Of a stretch of 64,000 nt of DNA, positions 8,295 through 17,015 are shown in pieces (positions within the stretch are counted from its first letter, which is position 1; each line of letters begins with the position of its first letter). The notes beneath the pieces were generated by a model that was not told the origin of the DNA, made no database searches, and was given only the letters and a program-made list of their open reading frames with translations. This DNA comes from Pseudomonas sp. Bout1 (lineage in GTDB: Bacteria; Pseudomonadota; Gammaproteobacteria; Pseudomonadales; Pseudomonadaceae), in the NCBI RefSeq assembly GCF_034314165.1, contig NZ_JAVIWK010000001.1, positions 1,069,001-1,133,000 of the forward strand, given 5' to 3'. The position numbers and the translations under genes were made by a program.

Positions 8295-8552
8295 ATGGTA
8301 AAAATGACTGCCTGTTTTTCTGAATCGCCTATAAAGCCGCCTACCGCGCTTTTCGCTGTGACCCCAAATACTGACACCGAAACGTTACTCGCCAACGCCA
8401 GCGAAACCTTGAACAGTGCCCGTGAAATGGCCAGCAGCCTGGCTTTTGAGCTTGAGGGCCCACAGCGCAGTTTGCTTCTGGCGATCCATCAACTGCTCGA
8501 AATGAGTGGGTTATTGGTCGATCAAGCGTTGGATCAAGTCGCCCCGACCTGA
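8295..8552 (+). CDS. DUF6124/DUF3077-type small Pseudomonas protein
   Basis: The 85-residue protein contains LFAVTPNTDTETLLANASE, a stretch characteristic of a large paralogous Pseudomonas family of small proteins of unknown function, followed by a long amphipathic helix (AREMASSLAFELEGPQRS). The start at 8295 is chosen for the AAGGAATTGCACC Shine-Dalgarno region; the open frame upstream of it looks non-coding. No signal peptide or membrane segment is visible. It may be cotranscribed with the antitoxin-like gene 56 bp downstream. No function is assigned. Confidence 0.78.
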   Translation: MVKMTACFSESPIKPPTALFAVTPNTDTETLLANASETLNSAREMASSLAFELEGPQRSLLLAIHQLLEMSGLLVDQALDQVAPT

Positions 8553-8608
8553 TGTTGGACTGCTAAGTCGTTCCTGCGCTGGTGGGAACGACTGCATAAG
8601 GAGCCACA

Positions 8609-8794
8609 ATGAGTTTTCATGACGTTCCGGAATTGCCTGAAAGCGAAAGTTCTGCTGTTTCCTATGACCGGTGGTTCCGCACTAATGTACAGGTCGCCCT
8701 TGAAGACGCGAGATCAGGTATCCCCCATGATCAGGTCATGTCTGAGATAAAGGCGCTGGTAGATGTTAAGCGTTTAGCTCATAAACCCGATTGA
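8609..8794 (+). CDS. Orphan antitoxin-like protein (RelB/StbD type)
   Basis: This 61-residue protein contains YDRWFRTNVQVALEDARSGIPHDQVMSEI, the C-terminal half of a family of antitoxins that neutralise RelE/ParE toxins. It starts at an ATG preceded by AAGGAG. The N-terminal half is short and acidic, so a DNA-binding ribbon-helix-helix is not obvious. The following 120 bp up to psiE contain no toxin reading frame, so the usual partner is missing. It may be a relic, a solo regulator or an anti-addiction gene. Confidence 0.65.
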   Translation: MSFHDVPELPESESSAVSYDRWFRTNVQVALEDARSGIPHDQVMSEIKALVDVKRLAHKPD

Positions 8795-8915
8795 AGTGCC
8801 TCATATCACCCCGCCACCATCTCACTCCCTGTTCCCTGGCCTTTTTTCTGCATGCAGAGAAACCGTCACGTCCAACCCGCATTATCCGGTCGAGCCGACC
8901 TAAGGAAGCATCATC

Positions 8916-9404
8916 GTGAAAATCAACTGGGCTGAAAACCTGCGCAAGACCGTGCACCAACTGGCCGAGTCCTTGGGAAATCTGTTCGTTGAGACGTTCC
9001 ACTACCTGGCGCTGTTCGCCATCGGTGCGGTGACTGCCTATGCGGCGGTGATGGAGTTTTTGGGGATGCTGGAAACGGGGCACATCAAGATCGATGACAT
9101 CTTGCTGCTGTTCATCTACCTGGAACTGGGGGCGATGGTCGGGATTTACTTCAAGACCAACCACATGCCGGTGCGCTTTCTGATCTACGTGGCGATCACC
9201 GCGCTGACCCGCCTGCTGATCTCCAACGTGTCCCACCACAACCCGCCCGATATCGGCATCATCTACCTGTGCGGTGGGATTCTGCTGTTGGCGTTTGCGA
9301 TTCTGGTGGTGCGGTATGCGTCGTCGGCGTTTCCGTCGGTGAAGGTCCAAGGCCCGCCACGTAAAGACGAAGCGAACCTGGAAACAGAGAAGGGCGAGCT
9401 CTAA
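8916..9404 (+). CDS. psiE: Phosphate-starvation-inducible membrane protein PsiE
   Basis: The 162-residue inner-membrane protein has four hydrophobic segments (about 25-47, 62-80, 87-105 and 116-136) and the PsiE-family motif LFIYLELGAMVGIYFKTNHMPVRFLIYVAITALTR. In E. coli psiE responds to phosphate limitation; the molecular function is not known. The start is a GTG at 8916 with AAGGA upstream. Its last 4 bp overlap the convergent DUF3509 gene. No clear Pho box was identified by eye. Confidence 0.88.
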   Translation: MKINWAENLRKTVHQLAESLGNLFVETFHYLALFAIGAVTAYAAVMEFLGMLETGHIKIDDILLLFIYLELGAMVGIYFKTNHMPVRFLIYVAITALTRLLISNVSHHNPPDIGIIYLCGGILLLAFAILVVRYASSAFPSVKVQGPPRKDEANLETEKGEL

Positions 9405-9718
9405 AACCCTGCGTTGAGCGGCGGCCTGCTGACCGGCGGCCGCTGCAGTACCTGATGGCTGTCCCCGTCGGTCATCACCGCCAATATCTCAATCGCGCTG
9501 TGGCCCTGCTCAATTGCAATCCCGAACTGCACACTCTGCACCAGCCGTTTCAGGCGCTGCGGGTCGTTGCGTTGTTCGGCGCTGATCATGCGTTTGGCCA
9601 CGACGCCGTCTTCGTCGGACAGGGTCAGCATGATGCTGCCGTCCAGCCTCTGGATGCTTAAATTGATCCGGTATTTCGGGGCGAAGGTGTCGGTGATGAT
9701 CTGAAAAGGATTGTCCAT
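9401..9718 (-). CDS. DUF3509 family protein
   Basis: This 105-residue soluble protein belongs to a Pseudomonas family that begins MDNPFQxITDxFAPxYxxNLSI and continues with RLDGSIMLTLSD and KRMISAEQRNDPQRL. The function is unknown. It has no signal peptide. It is transcribed alone, convergent with psiE and overlapping it by 4 bp at the 3' ends. Confidence 0.82.
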   Translation of the reverse strand: MDNPFQIITDTFAPKYRINLSIQRLDGSIMLTLSDEDGVVAKRMISAEQRNDPQRLKRLVQSVQFGIAIEQGHSAIEILAVMTDGDSHQVLQRPPVSRPPLNAGF

Positions 9719-10024
9719 GGTGCGTTACCGCCTGATAAGAACATGCAGTCATTGACGACCGGTGTCGGGATTAGTTCGCGTTTCCTGACCACCGGCCATT
9801 CTCTCGCTGAGGTTTTCACAAGGTCCGTTTTCCTCAAGTGCTGTACAGCAAGGGGCGTGCCGTACAAGCGTTCAGCAATGCCTTGAATTAACTGTGGGAG
9901 CTGGCTTGCCTGCGATTGCGGAGGATCAGCCGGCATTTATACCCACTGATCCACCGCCATCGCGGGCAAGCCCGGCTCCCACAGGGTGCGGCGTTCACTC
10001 AAGTCGTGGTGGGTGTGTCCTGTT
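9719..10024. other. Intergenic region holding a REP element
   Basis: About 306 bp between the DUF3509 start and the end of the serine permease gene. The right-hand third is the palindromic repeat at 9892-9984. Nothing coding or RNA-like was recognised in the remainder, which must contain the DUF3509 promoter. Confidence 0.6.
9892..9984. repeat. REP/REPIN-type palindromic element
   Basis: Left arm CTGTGGGAGCTGGCTTGCC, right arm ending GGCAAGCCCGGCTCCCACAG, about 40 bp of centre. The arms are near-complements with a few compensating differences (GCCTGCGAT against ATCGCGGGC). It lies 40 bp downstream of the permease stop, where it could protect or end the transcript. Confidence 0.87.
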
Positions 10025-11320
10025 TCAGGGCATGACCGAAAAAACGATCGCAGACAGCGCAATCAAGCCGATCAACACCACAAACACGTTGGACGCCTGG
10101 CCTGAGTACTGGCGCAAAGCTGGCACTCGGCGGATGGCGTACATCGGCATCAGGAACAACAGGCAAGCGATGATCGGCCCGCCCAGGGTTTCGATCATGC
10201 CCAGGATGCTCGGGTTGAAGGTGGCCACGGCCCAGCAGGTCAGCACCATGAACAGCGCGGTGCAGCGCTCCAGCCACTTGGCCGACATGCTGCGGTTGCG
10301 CCCGCGCAGGGATTTGACGATCAGGCCCTGGAAGCCTTCGCTGGCGCCGATGTAGTGGCCCAGGAAGGATTTGGTGATTGCCACCAGCGCGATCAACGGC
10401 GCGGCGTAGGCGATGACCGGGGTCTGGAAGTGGTTCGCCAGGTACGACAGGATCGAGATGTTCTGGGCCTTGGCGGCAGCCAGGTCAGCCGGCGACAGGG
10501 CCAGCACGCAACTGAAGCAGAAGAACATCACCGTCAGCACCATCATGCTGTGGGCCATGGCCAGGATGCCGCTGCTTTTGCGCTCGGCCTGCGGGCCGTA
10601 CACGCGTTTCTGATCGACCGCGAAAGCGGAGATGATCGGCGAGTGGTTGAAGGAAAACACCATCACCGGGATCGCCAGCCACAAGGTCTTGAAAAACGCC
10701 GGCAGGGGCATGCCTTCGCTGGCGGAGGCGAAGAAGGCGCCGTTCCAGTTGGGGATCAGGCTCACCGCCAACAGCAGCAGGGCGGCGACAAACGGGTACA
10801 CCAGCACGCTCATGGCCTTGACGATCACGCCCTGGCCGCAACGCACGATGGCCATCAGGCCGAGGATCAGCACCAGCGACAAAATTGCCCGGGGCGGCGG
10901 GGCCATGTGCAGTTGGTGTTCCATAAAGCTGGTCAGGGTGTTGGTCAGCGCCACGCTGTACACCAGCAAAATCGGGAAGATCGCGAAGAAATACAGCAGG
11001 GTGATCAGCTTGCCCGCGCCGATGCCGAAGTGTTCTTCCACGACATCGGTGATGTCGCCGGATTTGCCCGACAACACAAAGCGTGTCAGCCCACGATGGG
11101 CGAAGAAGGTCATCGGGAAGGCCAGCAGCGCCAGCACGATCAACGGCCAGAAGCCGCCGACGCCGGCGTTGATCGGCAGGAACAGGGTGCCGGCACCAAT
11201 GGCGGTGCCGTAGAGGCCGAGCATCCAGGTGGTGTCGTGTTTGTTCCAGCCGGTTGTTGCGGTGGTCGTGGTCAGGTCTACAGCGGGATTTTCGGCAGCA
11301 GGTGTACGTACATCGGTCAT
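10025..11320 (-). CDS. sdaC: HAAAP-family serine permease (SdaC-like)
   Basis: This is an inner-membrane amino acid:H+ symporter of the hydroxy/aromatic amino acid permease family, with about 11 membrane segments. The first begins at GLYGTAIGAGTLFLPINAG, which is typical of SdaC/TdcC. The ATG at 11320 (MTDVRTP) is chosen because GAGGCAATAACG precedes it. The gene lies 60 bp downstream of sdaA on the same strand, so the pair forms a serine uptake and deamination operon. L-serine is the likely substrate; threonine is possible. Confidence 0.87.
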   Translation of the reverse strand: MTDVRTPAAENPAVDLTTTTATTGWNKHDTTWMLGLYGTAIGAGTLFLPINAGVGGFWPLIVLALLAFPMTFFAHRGLTRFVLSGKSGDITDVVEEHFGIGAGKLITLLYFFAIFPILLVYSVALTNTLTSFMEHQLHMAPPPRAILSLVLILGLMAIVRCGQGVIVKAMSVLVYPFVAALLLLAVSLIPNWNGAFFASASEGMPLPAFFKTLWLAIPVMVFSFNHSPIISAFAVDQKRVYGPQAERKSSGILAMAHSMMVLTVMFFCFSCVLALSPADLAAAKAQNISILSYLANHFQTPVIAYAAPLIALVAITKSFLGHYIGASEGFQGLIVKSLRGRNRSMSAKWLERCTALFMVLTCWAVATFNPSILGMIETLGGPIIACLLFLMPMYAIRRVPALRQYSGQASNVFVVLIGLIALSAIVFSVMP

Positions 11321-11380
11321 CGTTATTGCCTCGTTATTATTTTTGCGCGGGCTCACGTTGGGGCGGTCAGGGAATGCTCC

Positions 11381-12757
11381 TCAGCATTCCACCCAGCTAA
11401 CGGCCAGGCCGCCCCGTGAAGTTTCTTTGTATTTGTCGTGCATGTCGGCGCCGGTGTCGCGCATGGTGCGGATCACCCGGTCCAGGGAGATGAAGTGCTT
11501 GCCGTCCCCGCGCAGGGCCATCTGCGTGGCGTTGATCGCCTTGACCGCAGCGATGGCGTTGCGCTCGATGCACGGCACCTGCACCAGCCCGCCGACTGGG
11601 TCGCAGGTCAGGCCGAGGTTATGTTCCAGGCCGATTTCGGCGGCGTTTTCCAGTTGTTCCGGGGACGCGCCGAGTATGTCGGCCAGGCCGGCTGCGGCCA
11701 TGGCGCAGGCCGAGCCGACTTCGCCCTGGCAGCCGACTTCGGCGCCGGAGATTGAGGCGTTTTTCTTGCAGAGGATGCCGACGGCGGCAGCGGCCAGGAA
11801 GAAATTCACCACGTCATCGTCGGACGCGTCCGGGTTGAACTTCATGTAGTAGTGCAGTACGGCCGGGATGATCCCCGCCGCGCCATTGGTCGGTGCGGTG
11901 ACCATCCGGCCCCCGGCGGCGTTTTCTTCGTTGACGGCAAGGGCGAACAGATTGACCCATTCCATGGCCGACAAGGTCGAGGTGATGACATTGGGTTTGC
12001 CGATTTCCAGCAGGCTGCGGTGCAATTTCGCCGCGCGCCGTGGCACATCCAGGCCGCCAGGCAAGATGCCTTCGTGGCGCAGGCCTTGTTCGACGCATTC
12101 GCGCATTACCGACCAGATATGCAGCAGGCCGCTGCGAATCTCGGCATCGCTGCGCCAGGCCCGTTCGTTGGCCATCATCAATTCGGAAACCCGCAGGCCG
12201 TGCTTGTTGCACAAGGCCAGCAGCTCGACGGCGCTGGAAAAGTCGTAAGGCAATTGCACGTCGCTGGTGGGCGCGATGCCAGATTCGGCTTCCGCCGCTT
12301 CGATGATGAAACCACCGCCCACCGAGTAGTACGTTTGCTCGCTCAACAGGCCGTTTTCGCCATACGCATGCAGGGACATGGCGTTGGGGTGGTAGGGCAG
12401 GCTTTCGTCCAGCAGCAGAAGGTCGTGTTGCCAGTTGAAGGCAATCGAGGTGCGGCCGCCGAGCAGCAATTGGCCGGACTCGCGCAGCTGTTGGATGCGT
12501 GGGCCGATGCTGGTGGGGTCGATGCTGTCGGGCCATTCGCCCATCAAGCCCATCACGCACGCACGGTCGGTGGCGTGACCGACGCCGGTAGCAGACAGCG
12601 ATCCGTACAAACGCACTTCTACTCGACGGGTTTCGTCGAGCAATTGTTGGTCGGTCAGCGCCTGGACGAAGGTCGCCGCCGCCCGCATGGGGCCGACGGT
12701 ATGGGAGCTGGAAGGGCCAATGCCTACCTTGAATAGATCGAAAACACTGATAGCCAT
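11381..12757 (-). CDS. sdaA: L-serine ammonia-lyase (iron-sulfur type)
   Basis: The enzyme converts L-serine to pyruvate and ammonia using an oxygen-sensitive [4Fe-4S] cluster. The 458-residue single chain has the N-terminal beta domain ([12 protein letters not shown]) and the alpha domain with cluster cysteines in [15 protein letters not shown] and [13 protein letters not shown]. Length is normal for single-chain enzymes. It is the first gene of an operon with the serine permease and is divergent from a LysR regulator 137 bp away, which probably controls it. Confidence 0.95.
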   Translation of the reverse strand: MAISVFDLFKVGIGPSSSHTVGPMRAAATFVQALTDQQLLDETRRVEVRLYGSLSATGVGHATDRACVMGLMGEWPDSIDPTSIGPRIQQLRESGQLLLGGRTSIAFNWQHDLLLLDESLPYHPNAMSLHAYGENGLLSEQTYYSVGGGFIIEAAEAESGIAPTSDVQLPYDFSSAVELLALCNKHGLRVSELMMANERAWRSDAEIRSGLLHIWSVMRECVEQGLRHEGILPGGLDVPRRAAKLHRSLLEIGKPNVITSTLSAMEWVNLFALAVNEENAAGGRMVTAPTNGAAGIIPAVLHYYMKFNPDASDDDVVNFFLAAAAVGILCKKNASISGAEVGCQGEVGSACAMAAAGLADILGASPEQLENAAEIGLEHNLGLTCDPVGGLVQVPCIERNAIAAVKAINATQMALRGDGKHFISLDRVIRTMRDTGADMHDKYKETSRGGLAVSWVEC

Positions 12758-12894
12758 GCTAAACCCTTACAAGCAATGGAGTAGGAATCGCTGCCATCTT
12801 TTGTAGGACAAGCGCAATTGGCGCGATACTGAGCCTCTGGATCGGCACTGACCAACGAATTATCCTAAGACACCCTTTAGCAGGACTAAACCCT

Positions 12895-13842
12895 ATGGCT
12901 CGCCCGCTTCATGGCCAGACTTACGTCTGGCTGCACGTTTTTTCCTGCGCCGCACGGCATTTGTCGTTCACCCGCTGCGCCGAAGAACTGCACATCACCC
13001 CGGGCGCCGTCAGCCAGCAAATTCGCCAACTGGAGGAGCGTTTGGGCTTTCGACTGTTTCATCGGCGGGCCCGCGGGGTAGAGCTGAGTGCAGAAGGCCA
13101 GCGGCTGGCGATTACCGTGGGCGAGGCCTACGGCAGCATTGATGCCGAGTTGCAGCGCCTGGACGCGGGGATGATCAGCGGCACCTTGCGCCTGCGCTCG
13201 ATCCCCTCGTTTCTTGGTAAATGGCTGACCCCACGCCTGCCGCGCTTGCAGCAGCGCTTCCCGGACATTCAACTGCGCATGGTCGCCGAAGACAGCAGCA
13301 TTGCCCTGCACGAGGGCGACTTCGACCTGGCCATCGACCTGAACGACGGCAGCTATCCGGGATTGTTATCCACAGCCCTGTTGGACGAGCAGATCTTCCC
13401 GGTGTGCGCGCCCAGCCTGCTGCGCGGGCGACCGCCACTGCATGGCCCCGCCGACCTGGTGCACTTCCCGTTGCTGCACGACATTACCGCCTGGCGTGGG
13501 AGTTATGAGTACGCGGAGTGGGAGTTCTACCTGAATGCCATCGGCTATGACGCTGCGGACGTACGGCGCGGGCATACCTTCAACCGCAACCACCTGACTA
13601 TCGAAGCGGCGATCGCCGGCATGGGCGTGGCGATTGCCCGGCGAACCTTGCTTAACGATGAGTTGGAGCGGGGCACGTTGATCGTGCCGTTTGGCCTCGC
13701 CGTGCCCAATCACAAACGCTACGTGTTGCTGTATGCGCCGGGCGCGTTGAACCATCCGGGCGTGCGGGCGGTGCATGACTGGCTGGTGGAGGAAGCGAGG
13801 ATTTTTCGCGGATTGCACCCGTTGGGAGAGGGGCAATTGTAG
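12895..13842 (+). CDS. LysR-family regulator, GcvA/DsdC-like, of the serine operon
   Basis: The 315-residue protein has an N-terminal winged helix (LSFTRCAEELHITPGAVSQQ, about residues 23-42) and a periplasmic-binding-fold effector domain from about residue 95. The sequence style is close to the GcvA/DsdC subgroup. Divergence from sdaA-sdaC across 137 bp suggests that it activates serine catabolism in response to serine or a related amino acid; this is inferred from position. TTTAG-CAGGA-CTAAA (12876-12890) is a small inverted repeat overlapping the ribosome-binding region and could serve autoregulation. Confidence 0.87.
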   Translation: MARPLHGQTYVWLHVFSCAARHLSFTRCAEELHITPGAVSQQIRQLEERLGFRLFHRRARGVELSAEGQRLAITVGEAYGSIDAELQRLDAGMISGTLRLRSIPSFLGKWLTPRLPRLQQRFPDIQLRMVAEDSSIALHEGDFDLAIDLNDGSYPGLLSTALLDEQIFPVCAPSLLRGRPPLHGPADLVHFPLLHDITAWRGSYEYAEWEFYLNAIGYDAADVRRGHTFNRNHLTIEAAIAGMGVAIARRTLLNDELERGTLIVPFGLAVPNHKRYVLLYAPGALNHPGVRAVHDWLVEEARIFRGLHPLGEGQL

Positions 13843-14053
13843 GGAAAGTGGTCGTAAGAAGATGTAACCAACTCCCCACCCTAACAGCGCTTTTGCTCGT
13901 TGTCAGACTTAATTTGTAATGTGGGATTTATCTTTGCAAAGGGCTTGAAATGTTCTTCTGTCTGCTCAATTGTGTAATCAGGAGGTCATGGTTTTCACCC
14001 ATCCGGTGAAGCAGGAATGGCCTTCCGCGAGCTAGCTGAAATAAGGGAAAACT

Positions 14054-14464
14054 ATGCAAATCCAAGTCAATAGCGATAACCATATTGAAAGCAGCATCCG
14101 ACTGGAGGAGTGGGTACGTACCACCATTGAGAGCACGCTCGAACGTTATGAAGAAGACCTGACCCGCGTCGAGGTTTACCTGCGGGACGAGAACGGTGAC
14201 AAGCCCGGTCCCCACGATCTGAGTTGCCGACTGGAAGCACGGCCAAAGGGCCATCAACCGCTTTCGGTCATTCATAAAGCCGACACCCTGGAGCAAGCGA
14301 TAGACGGGGCGGCCACCAAGCTGGAGCATGCGCTGGATCATCTGTTCGGCAAGCTGCAAGGCAAGCCCCGGGCGGCAGGTAAAAACACCCCTGACCGCAA
14401 AATCGATGAAGACGGTCTTGAAGCGGAATTCCTGGAAAACGAACAGGCCGCGCTTAACAGCTGA
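14054..14464 (+). CDS. HPF/RaiA-family ribosome-associated protein
   Basis: The 136-residue protein starts MQIQVNSDNHIE and follows the beta-alpha-beta-beta-beta-alpha plan of ribosome hibernation factors (sigma-54 modulation family), with VEVYLRDENGDKPGPHD and ADTLEQAIDGAATKLEHALDHLFGKL. An acidic tail of about 30 residues follows. The family binds the 30S subunit and blocks translation under stress. The gene stands alone with its own terminator, unlike the canonical hpf next to rpoN, so it is probably a stress-responsive paralogue. Confidence 0.85.
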   Translation: MQIQVNSDNHIESSIRLEEWVRTTIESTLERYEEDLTRVEVYLRDENGDKPGPHDLSCRLEARPKGHQPLSVIHKADTLEQAIDGAATKLEHALDHLFGKLQGKPRAAGKNTPDRKIDEDGLEAEFLENEQAALNS

Positions 14465-14487
14465 TAGCTGAGAGTTTTAACCCCACT

Positions 14488-14524
14488 GAAAACGGGCCTG
14501 CACTTGCAGGCCCGTTTTCGTTTA
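14488..14524. terminator. Bidirectional intrinsic terminator
   Basis: AACGGGCCTGC and GCAGGCCCGTT form an 11-bp stem with a short loop, flanked by A- and T-runs on either side. It lies between the convergent hibernation-factor and MFS genes and can serve both. Confidence 0.88.
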
Positions 14525-14529
14525 AAGCC

Positions 14530-16038
14530 TCAGTGCGGGCTGCGTTTGAAGAAACAGGCGCTCAATACAGCCAGTGTGCACGCGCCCAAACCCGCATACA
14601 GCATGGCCCAACCGGCGCCGTTGCGCAGCGCGGCCTGGGCAATCATCTGGCCCTGCGGCAACACCTCCAGCTTGCCGGTGGCGATGGCCTGGCTGAGGGT
14701 GGCCAACTGTGCCGTGTCGGGCAATGCGCCCGCCAGGGAGTGAGCGATCCCGAGTATCAGTACCAACCCCATCAACGCGATGTTGAGTGCCAGGGTGATC
14801 AGCCGTGCGCTGAAGTCGATGCCCGAGGCCATTCCCGCCCGGTCAGGCGAGACCGCGCCGGTGGTGGTGTTGGTGGTGGGCGAGTTGGTCAGCGCCAATC
14901 CGCTGCCGGCAATCCCACAGGCGATCAGGATCAATACCACGCTGGGCTGGGTGCTATGGTTGGTCGCCGCCATGACGATAAACCCCGTGCCCATCAGGCC
15001 CAGGCCCAACGGGATGATACGTTCGGCGCCATAGCGCAGGGCCAGGCGTTCAGCCAGCGGCGGTACCACCAGCGTGGGCAAGGTATAGGCCAGCAGGGCG
15101 AGCCCGGTAAGCATCGTGTCGTAGCCAAGGCCAGCCTGGAAATACAACGGCAGGTAGATCATGAAGGGCCAGAAGCTGAAGTTCATGCCGATCGAACCCA
15201 TCAACGCACCGTTGAAGCGCGGGATGCGAAACACCGAGAAATCGAACATCGGGTGCGTGCTGCGCCGCTCAATAAATACGAACAGCAGCAGGCCCGCCAC
15301 CGACAATCCGGCCCAACCGAGCATGGCCGGTGTCGCAAAGCCGCTCTCGGTGCCCTGGGTGATGAAGTAGACCAGGGCAAATACCGCGAGGGTCAGGGTG
15401 ATCATGCCGGCGATGTCGAGGTGATGGGCCGCCGGGTCGCGGGATTCCTGCACGCTGATGCGCAGCAATACCAGGGTGAGCAAGGTCAGCGGGACATGTA
15501 CCAGGAACACCCAGCGCCAATCGGCGACCGCCAGGATCAACGCGCCCACCATCGGCCCGAAGCCCAGGCCCACGCCGGCGATCACGCCCCACACTGCAAA
15601 CGCCCGCGCCCGTGCTGCCGGCTCGCGGAACTGGTGCGAAAGGATCGCGAACTGGCAGATCATCATCGCCCCGGCCCCCACGCCCTGGACAAAACGCGCG
15701 GTGATTAGCGTGGACGCGTCGCTGGCCAACCCGCAGGCCAATGAAGCCAGCCCGAATACCCACAGGCACAGCACCAGCATGCGTCGCCGGCCAAAGCGAT
15801 CGGCCAAGGTGCCCGCCGCCATCAGCACGCTGGTGCAGGCCAGGGTGTAGGCATTCATGATCCATTGGGCATCCTGGAAGCCGGTGCCCAGTTTCTGTTC
15901 AAGGGTGGGCAGGATGACCGGCACGCTGGAAATCTCCAGCCCGAACATCAGCGCCACCAGGCACACGGCGGTGAGCGCCAGGCCATCTCTGGCGGTACGC
16001 GGCGGGCTTAAGGCGGATGCAACGGCGTCGGATGACAT
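14530..16038 (-). CDS. DHA2-family MFS drug efflux transporter
   Basis: This 502-residue inner-membrane carrier has about 14 predicted helices and the EmrB/QacA subfamily pattern: VPVILPTLEQKLG in helix 1, LADRFGRRRMLVL in loop 2-3 and the motif-C-like GVIAGVGLGFGPMVGALI in helix 5. It probably exports hydrophobic compounds by proton antiport. No membrane-fusion partner gene is adjacent. It is divergent from a LysR gene 104 bp away, which probably regulates it. The substrate is unknown. Confidence 0.88.
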   Translation of the reverse strand: MSSDAVASALSPPRTARDGLALTAVCLVALMFGLEISSVPVILPTLEQKLGTGFQDAQWIMNAYTLACTSVLMAAGTLADRFGRRRMLVLCLWVFGLASLACGLASDASTLITARFVQGVGAGAMMICQFAILSHQFREPAARARAFAVWGVIAGVGLGFGPMVGALILAVADWRWVFLVHVPLTLLTLVLLRISVQESRDPAAHHLDIAGMITLTLAVFALVYFITQGTESGFATPAMLGWAGLSVAGLLLFVFIERRSTHPMFDFSVFRIPRFNGALMGSIGMNFSFWPFMIYLPLYFQAGLGYDTMLTGLALLAYTLPTLVVPPLAERLALRYGAERIIPLGLGLMGTGFIVMAATNHSTQPSVVLILIACGIAGSGLALTNSPTTNTTTGAVSPDRAGMASGIDFSARLITLALNIALMGLVLILGIAHSLAGALPDTAQLATLSQAIATGKLEVLPQGQMIAQAALRNGAGWAMLYAGLGACTLAVLSACFFKRSPH

Positions 16039-16142
16039 GACCTCTTCCTTTCGATGGGGGAAGGTGTCATTTTCACGGGAACAGGATTCTTTATTAGCGA
16101 TACTTCTTCCTTCGCTACGGGAATAAAAGGCGACAAACGACG

Positions 16143-17015
16143 ATGGCTACTCCGCGTTTTGATGGTGTTGAACTGTTTCTACAGATCGTCGAGAGCGGCA
16201 ATCTGACCGAAGCCGCCGAACGGCTGAATCTCACGCGCTCGGCGGTGGGCAAAGGCCTGGCGCGCTTGGAGGCACGGCTGGGAACGTCTTTGTTGCAGCG
16301 CTCCACTCGGCGCCAGCGTTTGACCGAAGACGGGCAGGCCTATTACGAGCATTGCCTGCGTGCGCTGGCGGAGTTGGAAGCCGCCGAATCCGTGCTGGAA
16401 AGTGGCCGCCAGCAGCCACGTGGACGGTTAAGGGCCAGCTTGCCTCTGGCGTTCGGCCATCACTATGCGGCGCCTGCGCTGTGGGGGCTGATGGACCAAT
16501 TTGCGCAATTGGAGGTGGAGATTTCGTTCTCCGACCGGCTGATCGACCTGGCCCAGGAAGGCTTCGACCTGGCGGTACGCATCGGCGCATTGCCCGACAC
16601 CGACCGCCTGAGTGCACGCCGCCTGGGCGAACAAGCCATCGCCCTGGCGGCTTCACCCGCATACTTGCAGCGCACCCGTCGAATCGAATCCATCACCGAC
16701 CTTGCCGGCCATCGCGGCATTGCCTACCGCAGCAATGCCCCGCAGCGGGCGCGGGTGGCCTCACCCTTGATACTCGATGACCTGCAAGCGGTGGCCGACG
16801 CCGCCATTGCCGGGGTCGGCCTGGCCTGGTTGCCCAGTTGGCTGATCGCCCACTATGTACTGCGCGGGCAATTGCAGGCGGTACTGCCGGGCCACCGCGA
16901 GCAGCCGATGCCGATCCATGTCATCTGGCCCACGGCGACGCACATGCCGGCCAAGACCCGGTGTGCCATTGACGCGCTGGTGGCCGGCACGCCTTCGTGC
17001 CTGGCGGGCAGTTGA
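16143..17015 (+). CDS. LysR-family transcriptional regulator
   Basis: The 290-residue protein has an N-terminal helix-turn-helix (LTEAAERLNLTRSAVGKGLARLE) and an effector domain, in the style of the CrgA/AaeR-type LysR branch. It is transcribed divergently from the DHA2 efflux gene, so it likely controls that pump in response to an exported or toxic compound. Its TGA at 17013-17015 directly abuts the stop codon of fecA on the other strand, with no space for a separate terminator. Confidence 0.86.
   Translation: MATPRFDGVELFLQIVESGNLTEAAERLNLTRSAVGKGLARLEARLGTSLLQRSTRRQRLTEDGQAYYEHCLRALAELEAAESVLESGRQQPRGRLRASLPLAFGHHYAAPALWGLMDQFAQLEVEISFSDRLIDLAQEGFDLAVRIGALPDTDRLSARRLGEQAIALAASPAYLQRTRRIESITDLAGHRGIAYRSNAPQRARVASPLILDDLQAVADAAIAGVGLAWLPSWLIAHYVLRGQLQAVLPGHREQPMPIHVIWPTATHMPAKTRCAIDALVAGTPSCLAGS

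Noticed and set aside
8795..8915. A toxin gene after the antitoxin-like gene
   Set aside because: Only 121 bp are available and no frame encodes RelE/ParE-like sequence.
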